A stretch of 64,000 nucleotides of DNA from the NCBI GenBank assembly GCA_018806915.1, contig JAGKQI010000054.1:434001-498000 (forward strand). The letters run 5' to 3'. Position numbers and translations under genes: made by a program. How positions within the stretch are numbered: position 1 is the first letter of the stretch; each line of letters begins with the position of its first letter. The stretch is from Phytophthora colocasiae (lineage: Eukaryota; Oomycota; Peronosporomycetes; Peronosporales; Peronosporaceae). The notes beneath the pieces were generated by a model. That model did no database searches, was not told the origin of the DNA, and was given only the letters and a program-made list of their open reading frames with translations. Positions 44,147-53,496 of this stretch are shown here, piece by piece.

Positions 44147-44443
44147 TGTGAACTCGCTGGTTCAGTTTGTACCGGTTTTTTAAAAAGGTACTAAGGTTGA
44201 TCTTATAGAGGGATATTTAGAAAACTCTCCGTACAAGAACACATCTTGTAATACAGTAGCCCGAGGGAACAATCGCCACGCAGCTCGAAAAGCTCCGACA
44301 GTGAGAAGTTCTCGACGAATCTCCTCGTTGTGAGGCCAGGAGAACAGTTCTCTACAGTCTACAGATATATATTATATCTATAGACCGTTATCTACGTCCC
44401 TATCTGCTTTTTACGGCTGAATATTGGTTAGAAGAGCTGTGAG

Positions 44444-46636
44444 ATGGCTGAAGTAGATGGTGACAAAGTCATGAAGGAGCTCTTGACTGCTGCGACGCCC
44501 CCGGGAAGCTCTGGAGGAGATTCTCGTCCACGTCATCGCTCTTCCGCTACTCGTCAGAGTGTTCTACCGGTGCTACAGTTCTGGAAGGCCTTCGATCTTG
44601 ACAGTAAACGAGTGCAACTTGATTCGCAGGGCAGTACCATGAAGAGTGAGAAAGATGCCAGTGTCCGCTCCCGCAAGAAGCTAGCGGAGACGACCAAGCA
44701 CTTCAGAAGATTAGCAACTGATGCGGATAAGGCGGCAGGTGCTGGGCCGTTGCTTAAAGCGTACCAGGAGGAGATCGACCATTTGACACGTCGCGCCAAG
44801 TTCTCTGAGAACGCCTTCTTCCAACTGTACAAGGGGCTGTACGCTGCTCCAGATCCTGCACCAGCTCTAGCTATGACGGCTGCTAACTCTGGAAATGATG
44901 ATTTTGCTGAGGAGAACAAAAAGCTGAAGAAGGAGCTGAAACAGTTTGAAGCGGAGTTTGCGAACTTAAAGAACCAGGATATCACCATTAGGAAGTTGGA
45001 GGAGAAAGTTGCTGCAGCGGCGAGGGAACAGGACGATGCTGTTCACCAACAAGTGGAGAAAAGAACAAGGGAATTGGAGAGTCAGATGGAGAACGCTCGT
45101 TTAGAGTGGGCACAGCAACGTCGGGACTATGAGAGGCAACTAGAAGCTTCTCGTACAGAGTTACGGGAGGCTTTTGCAAAGCTGGATGCGATGCAATCGG
45201 ATCTTTTTGCACACAAGCAGCGGTCGGGACTGGCTCGTAATGCTCTTGATGTAGAGATGGAAGCTATCTCACAGGAATCACTTCTGTCGCAGACTCTGCA
45301 GTTGGAGAACACTCAGCTCAAGAAACAGCTTGATGAGTTGTTGAGTGCTTCAACATCGTCGGAAATCTTTGATACTCGCTCCTCGGCAGCTGCAAATGCT
45401 GACACAGACGTAAGTGAAAGTTTACAGTCCGTGAGAGAAATGCAAGCGGAACAGGATGCTGTCGTCGCTGCACTGCGTCAGGAGGCCTTCCGTCTCAAGG
45501 AAAGTCATGCGATTGCTAGTGCCGCCGCTACAGAGGAGGTAAAACAGTTGAAGGCCACATTGGAGAGTTGTGAACAGGCGCAAAAGGACCTGGAAGCTCA
45601 ATTGGCTGCACGCCCAACGATTGAAAAATTCCACGAGGTGACCCGAAAGCTTCGAGTTCTGCAACAACTGGAGTACAACATTGTCGATGATGACGACGAA
45701 CGAAGCAAATCATCTTCTGTAGATGCAGAGGACAATGAGGCTGCCGTTGGTCTGGAAGCGGCAACTGTTGAGGTGGAGAAGATTTTGGTATCCCGCGTGC
45801 GCCGTCTTGAGCACTCGCTGCAAGAGTGCGAGCGGACATTACAAACTCGTACAACGCAATTACAAAATGCTCAAGGAGAACTTCACGACCGCGACGCCAA
45901 GATTCGCGAACAGGCAACTCTCGTTCGCAACTTAGAGGAGAACGTTGCAGCTCTGGAGAAGGCTCGACAAAACCGTGCGTCGGGTGTGATTGGCGGTGAT
46001 ATTGGATCTGAGATCCTGATGGATGCTATGGAGGACCAATTTACGGGGACATCGGGTTCTTCTCGTGGAAACAATATCACAACAGCACCAGATGCTACGT
46101 CTTCGAATCCAACTACTTCATCCGACAGCAAAATGCTGGAAATTGTTCGTGGACAGCGTGATCGCTTCCGGGAGCGAATGAAAGAACTGCAGGGTGAAAA
46201 GAACCGCGTCGAGGAGCTGGCGCAGTCATACAAGAGCACAGTGGCGCGTCTTGAGACGGATAACATGCAACTGTACCACAAGATCCGCTATTTGCAAAGC
46301 TATGGTGGTGCTGGCGGATCTGGAGACGCTCGTGTTAAACCGAACTTCTCGTCTTTAGAGGATGGAAGTGGTGGTGCATCCGACGTCGAAGCTCGCTACC
46401 GTGGCATGTACGAGGAGAAGATGAACCCATTTGTCCAATTTAACAAGATGGAGAATCAGCAGCGCTTCACGAACCTCAATCCGGTTGACAAGATCCTGCT
46501 GACAAGCGCCAAACTGCTGCTGGGTCACCGTATCACTCGCAATATGGCTTTCGGGTACATCCTGCTGCTGCATTTCCTCGTGGTAGCCACGCTGTATTCA
46601 TTTATGCACGTGTGCGGAGTCACCAACGACTCGTAA
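44444..46636 (+). CDS. CASP, Golgi membrane coiled-coil protein
   Basis: A single 730-codon exon. The N-terminal block VLQFWKAFDLDSKRVQLDSQ is the CASP signature, followed by about 550 residues of coiled coil with heptads such as TRELESQMENARLEWAQQRR. The C-terminal CASP domain reads EEKMNPFVQFNKMENQQRF, then DKILLTSAKLLLGHRITRNM and a single membrane anchor FGYILLLHFLVVATLYSF. CASP is a tail-anchored Golgi tether in intra-Golgi retrograde traffic. Length is normal. The stop lies 110 bp before the next start. Confidence 0.95.
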   Translation: MAEVDGDKVMKELLTAATPPGSSGGDSRPRHRSSATRQSVLPVLQFWKAFDLDSKRVQLDSQGSTMKSEKDASVRSRKKLAETTKHFRRLATDADKAAGAGPLLKAYQEEIDHLTRRAKFSENAFFQLYKGLYAAPDPAPALAMTAANSGNDDFAEENKKLKKELKQFEAEFANLKNQDITIRKLEEKVAAAAREQDDAVHQQVEKRTRELESQMENARLEWAQQRRDYERQLEASRTELREAFAKLDAMQSDLFAHKQRSGLARNALDVEMEAISQESLLSQTLQLENTQLKKQLDELLSASTSSEIFDTRSSAAANADTDVSESLQSVREMQAEQDAVVAALRQEAFRLKESHAIASAAATEEVKQLKATLESCEQAQKDLEAQLAARPTIEKFHEVTRKLRVLQQLEYNIVDDDDERSKSSSVDAEDNEAAVGLEAATVEVEKILVSRVRRLEHSLQECERTLQTRTTQLQNAQGELHDRDAKIREQATLVRNLEENVAALEKARQNRASGVIGGDIGSEILMDAMEDQFTGTSGSSRGNNITTAPDATSSNPTTSSDSKMLEIVRGQRDRFRERMKELQGEKNRVEELAQSYKSTVARLETDNMQLYHKIRYLQSYGGAGGSGDARVKPNFSSLEDGSGGASDVEARYRGMYEEKMNPFVQFNKMENQQRFTNLNPVDKILLTSAKLLLGHRITRNMAFGYILLLHFLVVATLYSFMHVCGVTNDS

Positions 46637-46745
46637 GGTGAACTTTTATCATGCAAATGGCAAAGTGCATTTTGAACTACCGGTAAAAACTTATTGGAAT
46701 CGGTATACCGACAAAATACTACGGTGTCACAAATTATTTTCCAGG

Positions 46746-47231
46746 ATGGGAGTGTGGCAGAATGCTGCCAAGGTGGCGCTGTGGCTGCCCGTAGGAGTGA
46801 CGGTGAACGCATTAGGCTTCAGCCTGGCAAGTGTCAAGGGAAGATCCATGCAGCCAGCGCTCAACGAGGGGCTGACGCAGGACGCAGTGCGCGACCGCGT
46901 GCTACTGGACAAGTTTTCAATACAGATGCGTCATCGTTATGAGCGCGGCGACGTGGTGGTGCTTGAGTCGCCTGAGGCAGCAGGTCAGTACCTGATCAAG
47001 CGGCTTGTGGCGCTGGAGGGAGACCTCGTGACGGATCGCAAAGGCCGCCATCGGATGGTGCCTGTGGGCAAGTGCTGGGTGGAAGGAGACAACCCCATCT
47101 TCAGCGACGACAGCGATTCATTCGGCCCTGTACCGCTCGCACTTATTGACTCACGTGTTGTGGCTGTGGTGTGGCCACCGAACGAGATGAAGATCGTGCG
47201 CTCCAAGCTACCTGATCGGGTTAATGTATAG
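46746..47231 (+). CDS. Mitochondrial inner membrane protease-like S26 signal peptidase (IMP2 type)
   Basis: The 161-residue product starts MGVWQNAAKVALWLPVGVTV, with one N-terminal membrane helix. The catalytic serine is in VKGRSMQPALN and the lysine in YLIKRLVALEGDLV, separated by the usual spacing. The C-terminal box CWVEGDNPIFSDDSDSFGPV matches the inner-membrane-peptidase family, where GDN..S.DSR.FGPV is conserved. These enzymes trim sorting signals of proteins in the intermembrane space. The upstream in-frame methionine at 46638 was not used because that extension overlaps the CASP 3' end and lacks conservation. IMP2 is favoured over IMP1 by length and the GRSMQP context. Confidence 0.9.
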   Translation: MGVWQNAAKVALWLPVGVTVNALGFSLASVKGRSMQPALNEGLTQDAVRDRVLLDKFSIQMRHRYERGDVVVLESPEAAGQYLIKRLVALEGDLVTDRKGRHRMVPVGKCWVEGDNPIFSDDSDSFGPVPLALIDSRVVAVVWPPNEMKIVRSKLPDRVNV

Positions 47232-47975
47232 AGAAGAAGGAGGCAGAGAGTTCTCAATGACAAGCATTGGCAGTTTTGAATGATGCTCACGCTTGCTTGC
47301 GTTGCGTTTGAATTGAGCAGGAGGAGCCTCGAAACAGGACAGAGGTGGAGCCTCAACCTGAAGCAGGTCGTTTGTGCGTCTGGGTTAGAAAGGTGACAGT
47401 GCGATGGCACCAGCGGAATGTATTGTGTTGCCCATGAGTGCTGGTCACGGTTCGTGTCCGCTCTGCAACGTCGGACATTGCTGAAACCTCCACCACTTGA
47501 CTTATATTCTCGCGTCAGTTTGTCCGCTGAAGCTGCCAGAAGCTGCCCAGTTGGCTCCTGTGTAGGACTCACAGCACCGGAACCAAAGCGATGAGCATTC
47601 GATCGAGGTGGTGAATGTGAGCGGATACAGAGAACGATGAGGTTTACCAGCGCGAACCACCAACGATCAGTACACCTTGATGCTGAGCTGATCAACCAGT
47701 AGACATGGTTACGAGAAACACGTTCTCGTGAATTCCAACGACACACCGGCACGAATGAAACGAGGAAGTCGGAACGAGAAATGAGCAAATGAAATACCTT
47801 ATCGTGTGGTGCAATTGTGCAATTGTGCACCAACACCTTAACTACTCTTTGTAAATACACATCGAGCAATCTATAATACAGGATAGACGTCGCCAACTTA
47901 CGGCGCCGATAGATAGAGAGATGTTTCGTCGGTTGAAGACCGGAGAAAAGAGCTCAGCAGGGCAGCTTAGAGCTC
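47232..47975. other. Intergenic region between convergent genes, nothing supported
   Basis: A long minus-strand frame (47896-46985) crosses here but overlaps IMP2 antisense and has no domain. No repeat was noticed. Confidence 0.5.
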
Positions 47976-48785
47976 CTAGTTGCAGAAGCGACGGATGCGA
48001 GCCGAGTCCGACTGGTTGAAGAACGCGTTGGTCTTGCAGTCAATAGAGCAGAAACCATCGACGGGCGCCAGAGCCTTCTGGAACGACTGCGCACAGTTGC
48101 GGCACTTGCTCGTTTCCGAGTGAATTGCCGTGTCGTAGTGCGACGTGCGGTTCTCGAGAGTCACTTCCTCGCTCAAGACGTAGAAAGCGCTGCGACTCGA
48201 TCCACGCCAGGGCTTGAGCGTCACGTAGCCGTAGTCCACCAGACGCATGAACAGAGCGGCACACCCAGTACGGCTAGACATGATGCCAGCATCCATGAGC
48301 CAGCTCACTGCCTCGGACTGCACAAAATACTGGTACTGCATCTTGGAGCCTTTGTCACGCGAGGTCTGAGCCAGTACTTCAACAGCGCTGAAGACGAGCT
48401 CCTCCTCAACGTCACCAAGCTGTTCGTTGTCCGAGGATTCGCTGGACGCCGCCGCCGACTCGAGACCAGACAACGAGTGCGTCGAGGCGGACGATGCCAG
48501 TGCAGATTCCGCCAGCGCGTTGCAGTGCTTGCACACGCGCACGCGTCCTCTGTAGCCCAGCTCGGGCAACTGCACGGAATAGGGCGAGCATTCGCCACAC
48601 ACGAGCTCTCCACATGCTCTGCAGTGGTGACGACGGCGCGTCCAGATGGAGAAGTCGTTGCCGCAGCACAGACACGAGTCGCTCGCAGTGTCGGGGCGCC
48701 ACTGCGGTGGACTGCCGCTCTCCTTGTTAGGCTGTGGGCTGCCTAGTGCCAAAGGGGAATCGCACGCGGTCACGGACACACCCAT
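47976..48785 (-). CDS. FYVE zinc-finger protein with a DEP-like domain
   Basis: The 269-residue model starts at the ATG at 48785 (MGVSVTACDSPLALG). An upstream in-frame extension to 49043 exists but is poorly conserved in style. The FYVE domain lies at about 35-95: CLCCGNDFSIWTRRRHHCRA with CGELVCGECS and VCKHC, giving eight zinc ligands and an RRHHCRACG core near the canonical R(R/K)HHCR. A Ser-rich linker follows, then a DEP-like fold around 165-225 (VSWLMDAGIMSSRTGCAALF) and a C-terminal Cys cluster (CRNCAQSF ... CSIDC). FYVE domains bind PI3P on endosomes. The combination is common in oomycetes. Partners are unknown. Confidence 0.85.
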   Translation of the reverse strand: MGVSVTACDSPLALGSPQPNKESGSPPQWRPDTASDSCLCCGNDFSIWTRRRHHCRACGELVCGECSPYSVQLPELGYRGRVRVCKHCNALAESALASSASTHSLSGLESAAASSESSDNEQLGDVEEELVFSAVEVLAQTSRDKGSKMQYQYFVQSEAVSWLMDAGIMSSRTGCAALFMRLVDYGYVTLKPWRGSSRSAFYVLSEEVTLENRTSHYDTAIHSETSKCRNCAQSFQKALAPVDGFCSIDCKTNAFFNQSDSARIRRFCN

Positions 48786-49820
48786 GTCTTGTCGAAGTTG
48801 ATATTGAAGCGTCTGCTCGACGTACGGAACACACAGAGAAATCGAAAGTGAACCGCAAAGCAAGCGGGGCTCGATTCGGACGAGAGAGGCGGCAGACGGG
48901 GCGACAATACGATGCGCCGGCTTTGCGCAGTGACGCCCTATCGCTGTCACTTTCGCATCACTGCCCATCATCTTAAATGTACTGAAATAGATTAACTTCA
49001 GATAGTACAAGTGTCCTGGGAGCACGTTGAAACAGCTCATCAAGCCGTCTGGTGAACGGCTTGCAGGTCGAGAGCGGTCGGAAGACTCGTGTTTGGTGAC
49101 TGGCCGGCGATGATAGAGAGTCTTTTAGACTCTGAGGAAGATCGAGTTTCTGAAGCGTGAGGAGGGCTGTGGTTCATTTCGCAGGTGTAGCGAAGATTTG
49201 CCGTCTCCGTCTTGATTTAAAAAGACTTCCTCTTCAAGACAGCGCAGCCAACCAGCCCATCGAACGTGGCATTTTTGCAGCGACCCACTCATTGACGACT
49301 ATCGCGATCAGCGCGCTGTGAGTGCCGCCGTTGCGAAACAGCAAAAAGCTGCCGCTGCTTGTCTAGTGCCGTTGGGAGAGAATCTCTCCAAAAGATAAAC
49401 TCTGTGTGTGCCGGCTCAGTCGTGGACCTCCAAGGGAATTCTCTGATTCTTCTCGCGAGAAAAACTAGCCGGGTCGACGTGTTCTCCAGCCGGTCGAAAA
49501 ACCAGAATTTCGCTGCGTGAAAGCATTTGGCCTTCGCTGAGAACTTCTTGCCCCTAAAAATCTCAGTCCTCTCGCCCACGCTGCTTGGTAAATGCAACGT
49601 GGTTGAAGACAGCGGAGCTGAGCTCTCCCTGAAGTGACGGATGTGTCCGCGGGCAAGTCCACCATCAGAAAATGTCATGGGCGAATTCAGTGGTACAGTA
49701 TTGAAGCGTGCAGATGCAGGCGTCTCGCTGAATTGATTGAGGCGAGCTGCCGTGTCTGCCTGTCAAACAACCAAGCAGCTTCAGGCTCTCATTACTGAGA
49801 CCAAAAGTCTTCCAAGCAAT
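48786..49820. other. Intergenic region, nothing supported
   Basis: Contains the probable FYVE promoter. A 129-codon minus-strand frame at 49678-49289 has no recognisable domain and lies beside a transposon cluster. Confidence 0.4.
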
Positions 49821-50278
49821 GGGGGGGTTCACACCGGCAAATTTCCAGTAGGCGACTTACATAAACCAGTATTTTTCGTGTCTCGTTTGACCGAATTTGC
49901 AGAAGAGTGGTACTTTTTCCGAGTAGGGAGATCAGCTACTCGGAATTTCTTCAGTTTGCAGTAGGGGAGAATGCAAGAAGGCCATGGCGTGGAGCAAGGT
50001 CAGAGCCACTCGTAGCGTAAGGGAGTAGCGAGGCGATGTCGTAGCTGTAATCACCGTCGCTCTCTTCACTGCTACTCTCTCCATTATCTTCGCCGCGTTC
50101 AATAAACCAACGAATCGCGACCAGATCTGCTGGGGATACGCTGGCCCCCGCCATTTTGTCTGTGTTCTCTGAGGCAGCTGAAGATTAACCGGTTGGAAGG
50201 CAACTCGCCGATTTCAGTAAATTTGGAGAAATGGACTTTCTTGTAATCTACTGGAAATTTGCCGGTGTGAACCCCCCC
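49821..50278. mobile_element. 458-bp MITE or remnant DNA transposon with 31-bp inverted repeats
   Basis: The 31-bp ends 49821-49851 and 50248-50278 are perfect inverted copies beginning GGGGGGGTTCACACCGGCAA. Flanks allow a duplication of CAATG if the repeat starts with six G, or AAT if seven. The inside holds a 67-codon minus-strand frame (50154-49951) starting MAGASVSPADLVAIRWFIER and then acidic, like the N-terminus of some DNA transposases. No catalytic domain is present, so the element is non-autonomous. The superfamily cannot be fixed by reading. Confidence 0.8.
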
Positions 50279-50421
50279 AATGCTGCGCTACTAGCAACAC
50301 CTTGCCATCACCTCGCTGACTATCCACCGAGTTTTCACATCGCATGGTGCTTCTTCAAGCATCGCCTGCTGAAAAAAGATGCCATCTGCGCGACGGCACA
50401 ACACCGTCTCTCTTTGCGATA

Positions 50422-50586
50422 CAGGTTTCTGCCTCAATAAAGAAGTTGGAGTCTGCATGCAAATGGCAAGGTTATAAGAAATAGACAAGACAGTTCGATT
50501 TAAAAATATTGTCAGTTCATAAAATGGTGATATGCAGCTCGGAAGGTTATCAGTTTTTCAGGCTTCTTTATTGAGGCAGAAGACTG
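50422..50586. mobile_element. 165-bp TA-flanked MITE, copy 1
   Basis: The ends CAGGTTTCTGCCTCAATAAA and the complement of CAGTCTTCTGCCTCAATAAA form about 24-bp inverted repeats. TA lies on each side (50420-50421, 50587-50588), as for Tc1/mariner-type insertions. A second copy at 55023-55187 differs at one noted position. Confidence 0.9.
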
Positions 50587-50751
50587 TACTGTAGCGCTGT
50601 TGACGGTGGACTGCTTGTTGACAGGGGGAAATGTCAACAAACGTATAAACATATGTTTTTTCGTCAAAATACGTACTCCCTGCCCCTTACCGATCGAATT
50701 CTTTCTGGCGGTAATACCGCATACGTTTATTGGCACAACGTGACAAATGTG

Positions 50752-53151
50752 TTAGCCGAGTTTGCGTTGTTTGCATGTCTTCTTGTTGTGGCCAACTTGA
50801 CTGCAATTACCACAGCGATAACCAGTTCTCCCGTTACCAACCTCGCCGTTACTTCGAATACGCTTGGTCGTTGGTCGACCCCGTCTTGGTGCAAGCCGTG
50901 GTGGCAACGTGACATTATCCTTTATCAGATCTTGGTCGAGTGGTACGTGCACCACCTTGTTTGCAAATGCCTTCACGTAACTTGCAATAGTGTACACGCT
51001 GTCGAAATAGTCGAACACTGCATCGAGTTGTCCGCGGCTATTAAGCGTTGCAATCAAGTGTCGGCATGGTACTTTGTACTGGTCCATAAAGACACACGTA
51101 CAGTGTTTAGAGCTCAGTGTAACTCGATGCCTGACGCGCATTGCATGTCTATTCGTGTCTCGAACGGCGTAGCTGACATCCTGTGATGCATGTTGTACTT
51201 GATAGTGTCCAGCTTCCTTCGATTCCACTTCGTACAGCTCCATGCTTTTGGGGGTCACAGTCATATCCTTTGCCTCCCAAATCGAACAATTCTGCTGCCT
51301 TTGGTAGGCTTTATCCAGCATTCGGCTACACATCGCCTTGACGAATTGAAGCGGTGGCAAATGGCGAAATCCCATGGCCAACTGGTTACCAAATTGACTT
51401 TCCACGAAGTTAGAAGTTCTCCAGCCAAACAACGCTTTGATCCCGACATTGGCATGCACACACCAGTTTATCGGGGGGATCGATTCAAGGTATTTGCGCA
51501 CGTCAGGCCCAAGCGCAATCTCAATGCACGCGAGCTCACTTAGGTAGGCTTCTTCCGTTTCAGCGGATTGAAGACTCCACACCATGTTGTGATGATCAGG
51601 AGTAAAATTTTTGAAGTTCGTGGTGACATTGCGGATAATATGAAGCGTACAAAAACGCACTGTAAGCTTCATATCATTCGCAACGGAGAGCATAGCTGCA
51701 CCTCTGTCGCAAAAGATCACGTGTTGTTTGAGTTCCAGACCCGACTGCACCAAATGACGAAGAAACCAATTGTAACTAGGGCGATCTTCGCTTGGTACCA
51801 GAGCGAAGGCAATGATGATCGTCTCACGGTTACCGTCTTGGCTTACCAATGTCATCTGTACACCATCGTACCACGGGCACTTTGAGTGAGAGCAGTCAAT
51901 TCCCAGCACGCGTTGATTGACCGATACAGAATCTAAGTTAGCTTTGACGGCGACCATAGCACGCATGAAATGATTTTGGCTGTCGCGTTCCGAAACAGCT
52001 ATCGACCCAGGATTTAGCTGCTTGAACTGTTCCATGTAGGAGTATATCTGTTGGTAGGCTTCGGTCCTTGATGTGGCATCCACCTTGCTCGCGATTTCTC
52101 GAGCGCGATAGACCGACCGCAATCGATTTTGCAGGGGGATTCCATCGCGTTCACGGACTAGTGTCGTCAGTGATGAGGCTTTAGCCTTCGGGGCTGCAGT
52201 AACCGCACTAGCAAACGTAGAGTTCTCTGCTATTTGCCGAACAGAGGGTTTTGCGACTGAGGTGCAATTTATATGCTCACCCGAAATCGAGGAAATGTAC
52301 CACTCTCCATTCTTTCCGTTCGACCCTTTTCGACGATAGATTTGAACCTTGTACGTGCATTTCGCTGACGAACACTGAAGAAGGCGATCCGTTCCTCCAC
52401 TCCTTGCAGTCTTCATACGTTTCCCCTGAGATAAAGCGAAGTCCCGCACTGCGTTGGTTGCGTCTCGCCCAGTTAAGAATGACATCCCGCGCTGTATTAA
52501 TACGCCGATGTTGCTCGCTGCATTGCTCATGTTTACATGCGCCTCGTGGTTATTTCGAACGTCTCCATTACTAGTGCTTTCACTACAGTTTGGATGCTCC
52601 ACAAGAAAAGGTGTCGTCTTCTCGAATTTAGCAACTCGATCTGGCACCCGATCCCGATCATCGACCGTTGCGTATGTCTGCAAATAGTTTGGAGCTGCCG
52701 TCGTCTTCGTGGCTTCATCGATGGCAGGGTGATATTCGTCTCCTGAATTATCAGTTCCGACGGAGCTACCAGCCCTTGCTTTGTTTTGGCCAACGTACGT
52801 AGTCATCACATCTTCCACTATCGATGAAAGTCTTCTGCACAATATCTCTGCATCACTTCGTTCATCAATTGTTCCATCCACGAGTATGAAGGTTCGAAGC
52901 TTACGCCACTTTGCGTGATCATCACTAACTGTGGTCCCATCTAAACCACATTTCCTCTTGACCCACATTAATGGTCCACTAGGATCACCGCTTGCTAGCT
53001 TGATTGGGGATTCCTTGGACGTATCCACAGCCAGCACCTTCGTAGTTCGGATCGACCGAGGTTCCATGACAAAGCCCAACCTGTAGTAGTCGATTGTATC
53101 ACCGGCATGCAGCGTTTCTTGTTGGAGTTCTTTTCCTGTCAGGCCAACCAT
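50752..53151 (-). CDS. MULE transposase with SWIM finger and zinc knuckle, 799 aa
   Basis: A single exon. A weak DNA-binding region with paired cysteines (LLQCSSAKCTYKVQIYRR) lies near 260. The MULE catalytic domain follows: first aspartate in VLGIDCSHSKCPWYDG, second in HVIFCDRGAAML, then CTLHIIRNV, and the glutamate in TSNFVESQFGNQL. A SWIM finger reads CTCVFMDQYKVPCRHLIA near 685-702. The C-terminus has a basic stretch RRGRPTTKRIRSN and a CCHC knuckle YRCGNCSQVGHNKKTC. All three acidic catalytic residues and both zinc motifs are present, so the enzyme looks functional. It would cut the element's inverted ends in the nucleus. Confidence 0.93.
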   Translation of the reverse strand: MVGLTGKELQQETLHAGDTIDYYRLGFVMEPRSIRTTKVLAVDTSKESPIKLASGDPSGPLMWVKRKCGLDGTTVSDDHAKWRKLRTFILVDGTIDERSDAEILCRRLSSIVEDVMTTYVGQNKARAGSSVGTDNSGDEYHPAIDEATKTTAAPNYLQTYATVDDRDRVPDRVAKFEKTTPFLVEHPNCSESTSNGDVRNNHEAHVNMSNAASNIGVLIQRGMSFLTGRDATNAVRDFALSQGKRMKTARSGGTDRLLQCSSAKCTYKVQIYRRKGSNGKNGEWYISSISGEHINCTSVAKPSVRQIAENSTFASAVTAAPKAKASSLTTLVRERDGIPLQNRLRSVYRAREIASKVDATSRTEAYQQIYSYMEQFKQLNPGSIAVSERDSQNHFMRAMVAVKANLDSVSVNQRVLGIDCSHSKCPWYDGVQMTLVSQDGNRETIIIAFALVPSEDRPSYNWFLRHLVQSGLELKQHVIFCDRGAAMLSVANDMKLTVRFCTLHIIRNVTTNFKNFTPDHHNMVWSLQSAETEEAYLSELACIEIALGPDVRKYLESIPPINWCVHANVGIKALFGWRTSNFVESQFGNQLAMGFRHLPPLQFVKAMCSRMLDKAYQRQQNCSIWEAKDMTVTPKSMELYEVESKEAGHYQVQHASQDVSYAVRDTNRHAMRVRHRVTLSSKHCTCVFMDQYKVPCRHLIATLNSRGQLDAVFDYFDSVYTIASYVKAFANKVVHVPLDQDLIKDNVTLPPRLAPRRGRPTTKRIRSNGEVGNGRTGYRCGNCSQVGHNKKTCKQRKLG

Positions 53152-53235
53152 GTTGAATGAATTTATAGGTCCAAGAACCGGAGCGGAAATTTGAATGTGT
53201 GACCGGTTGAATCACTTGTGAGGTACTTTTATCTA

Positions 53236-53280
53236 TGTAGTAGATAAGATTTTGAGAGATTCAAGATCTTATCTACTACA
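53236..53280. promoter_or_regulatory. 15-bp-arm stem-loop upstream of the MULE-2 transposase
   Basis: TGTAGTAGATAAGAT (53236-53250) and its exact complement (53266-53280) are separated by 15 bases. The hairpin lies inside the element, 85 bp upstream of the transposase start, in its probable promoter or leader. Confidence 0.8.
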
Positions 53281-53496
53281 TTGATAATGTACCTGAGTGA
53301 CTCGAGATCTTATCGAAGCGTTGGAATCAGCAGGAACTCCTTAGAATACGTTTCTTGGCATTATCGGCTACAATTAATACGCCTTCTGCTTAACTTTCTC
53401 GCAGCTGTGTACCGTATACGTTTACTGACGCAGAAACTACGTATTTTGCCTTTACCGGCCGAATTATACGTTTGTTGACATTTCCCCTGTTGACAG

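Larger units (their letters stand above)
50625..53487 (-). mobile_element. Apparently intact Mutator-like element (MULE-2)
   Basis: TGTTGACAG flanks both ends (50616-50624, 53488-53496), a 9-bp duplication. The termini are inverted GGGGAAATGTCAACAAACGT and continue imperfectly for about 60 bp with further ACGTA/ACGTTT motifs. One uninterrupted transposase ORF fills the element. It is unrelated in sequence ends to MULE-1. Clean ends, an exact duplication and an open reading frame suggest recent activity. Confidence 0.95.

Noticed and set aside
46985..47896. 303-codon minus-strand frame
   Set aside because: It lies antisense to the S26 protease gene, has no domain and odd composition. The plus-strand gene explains the open frame.
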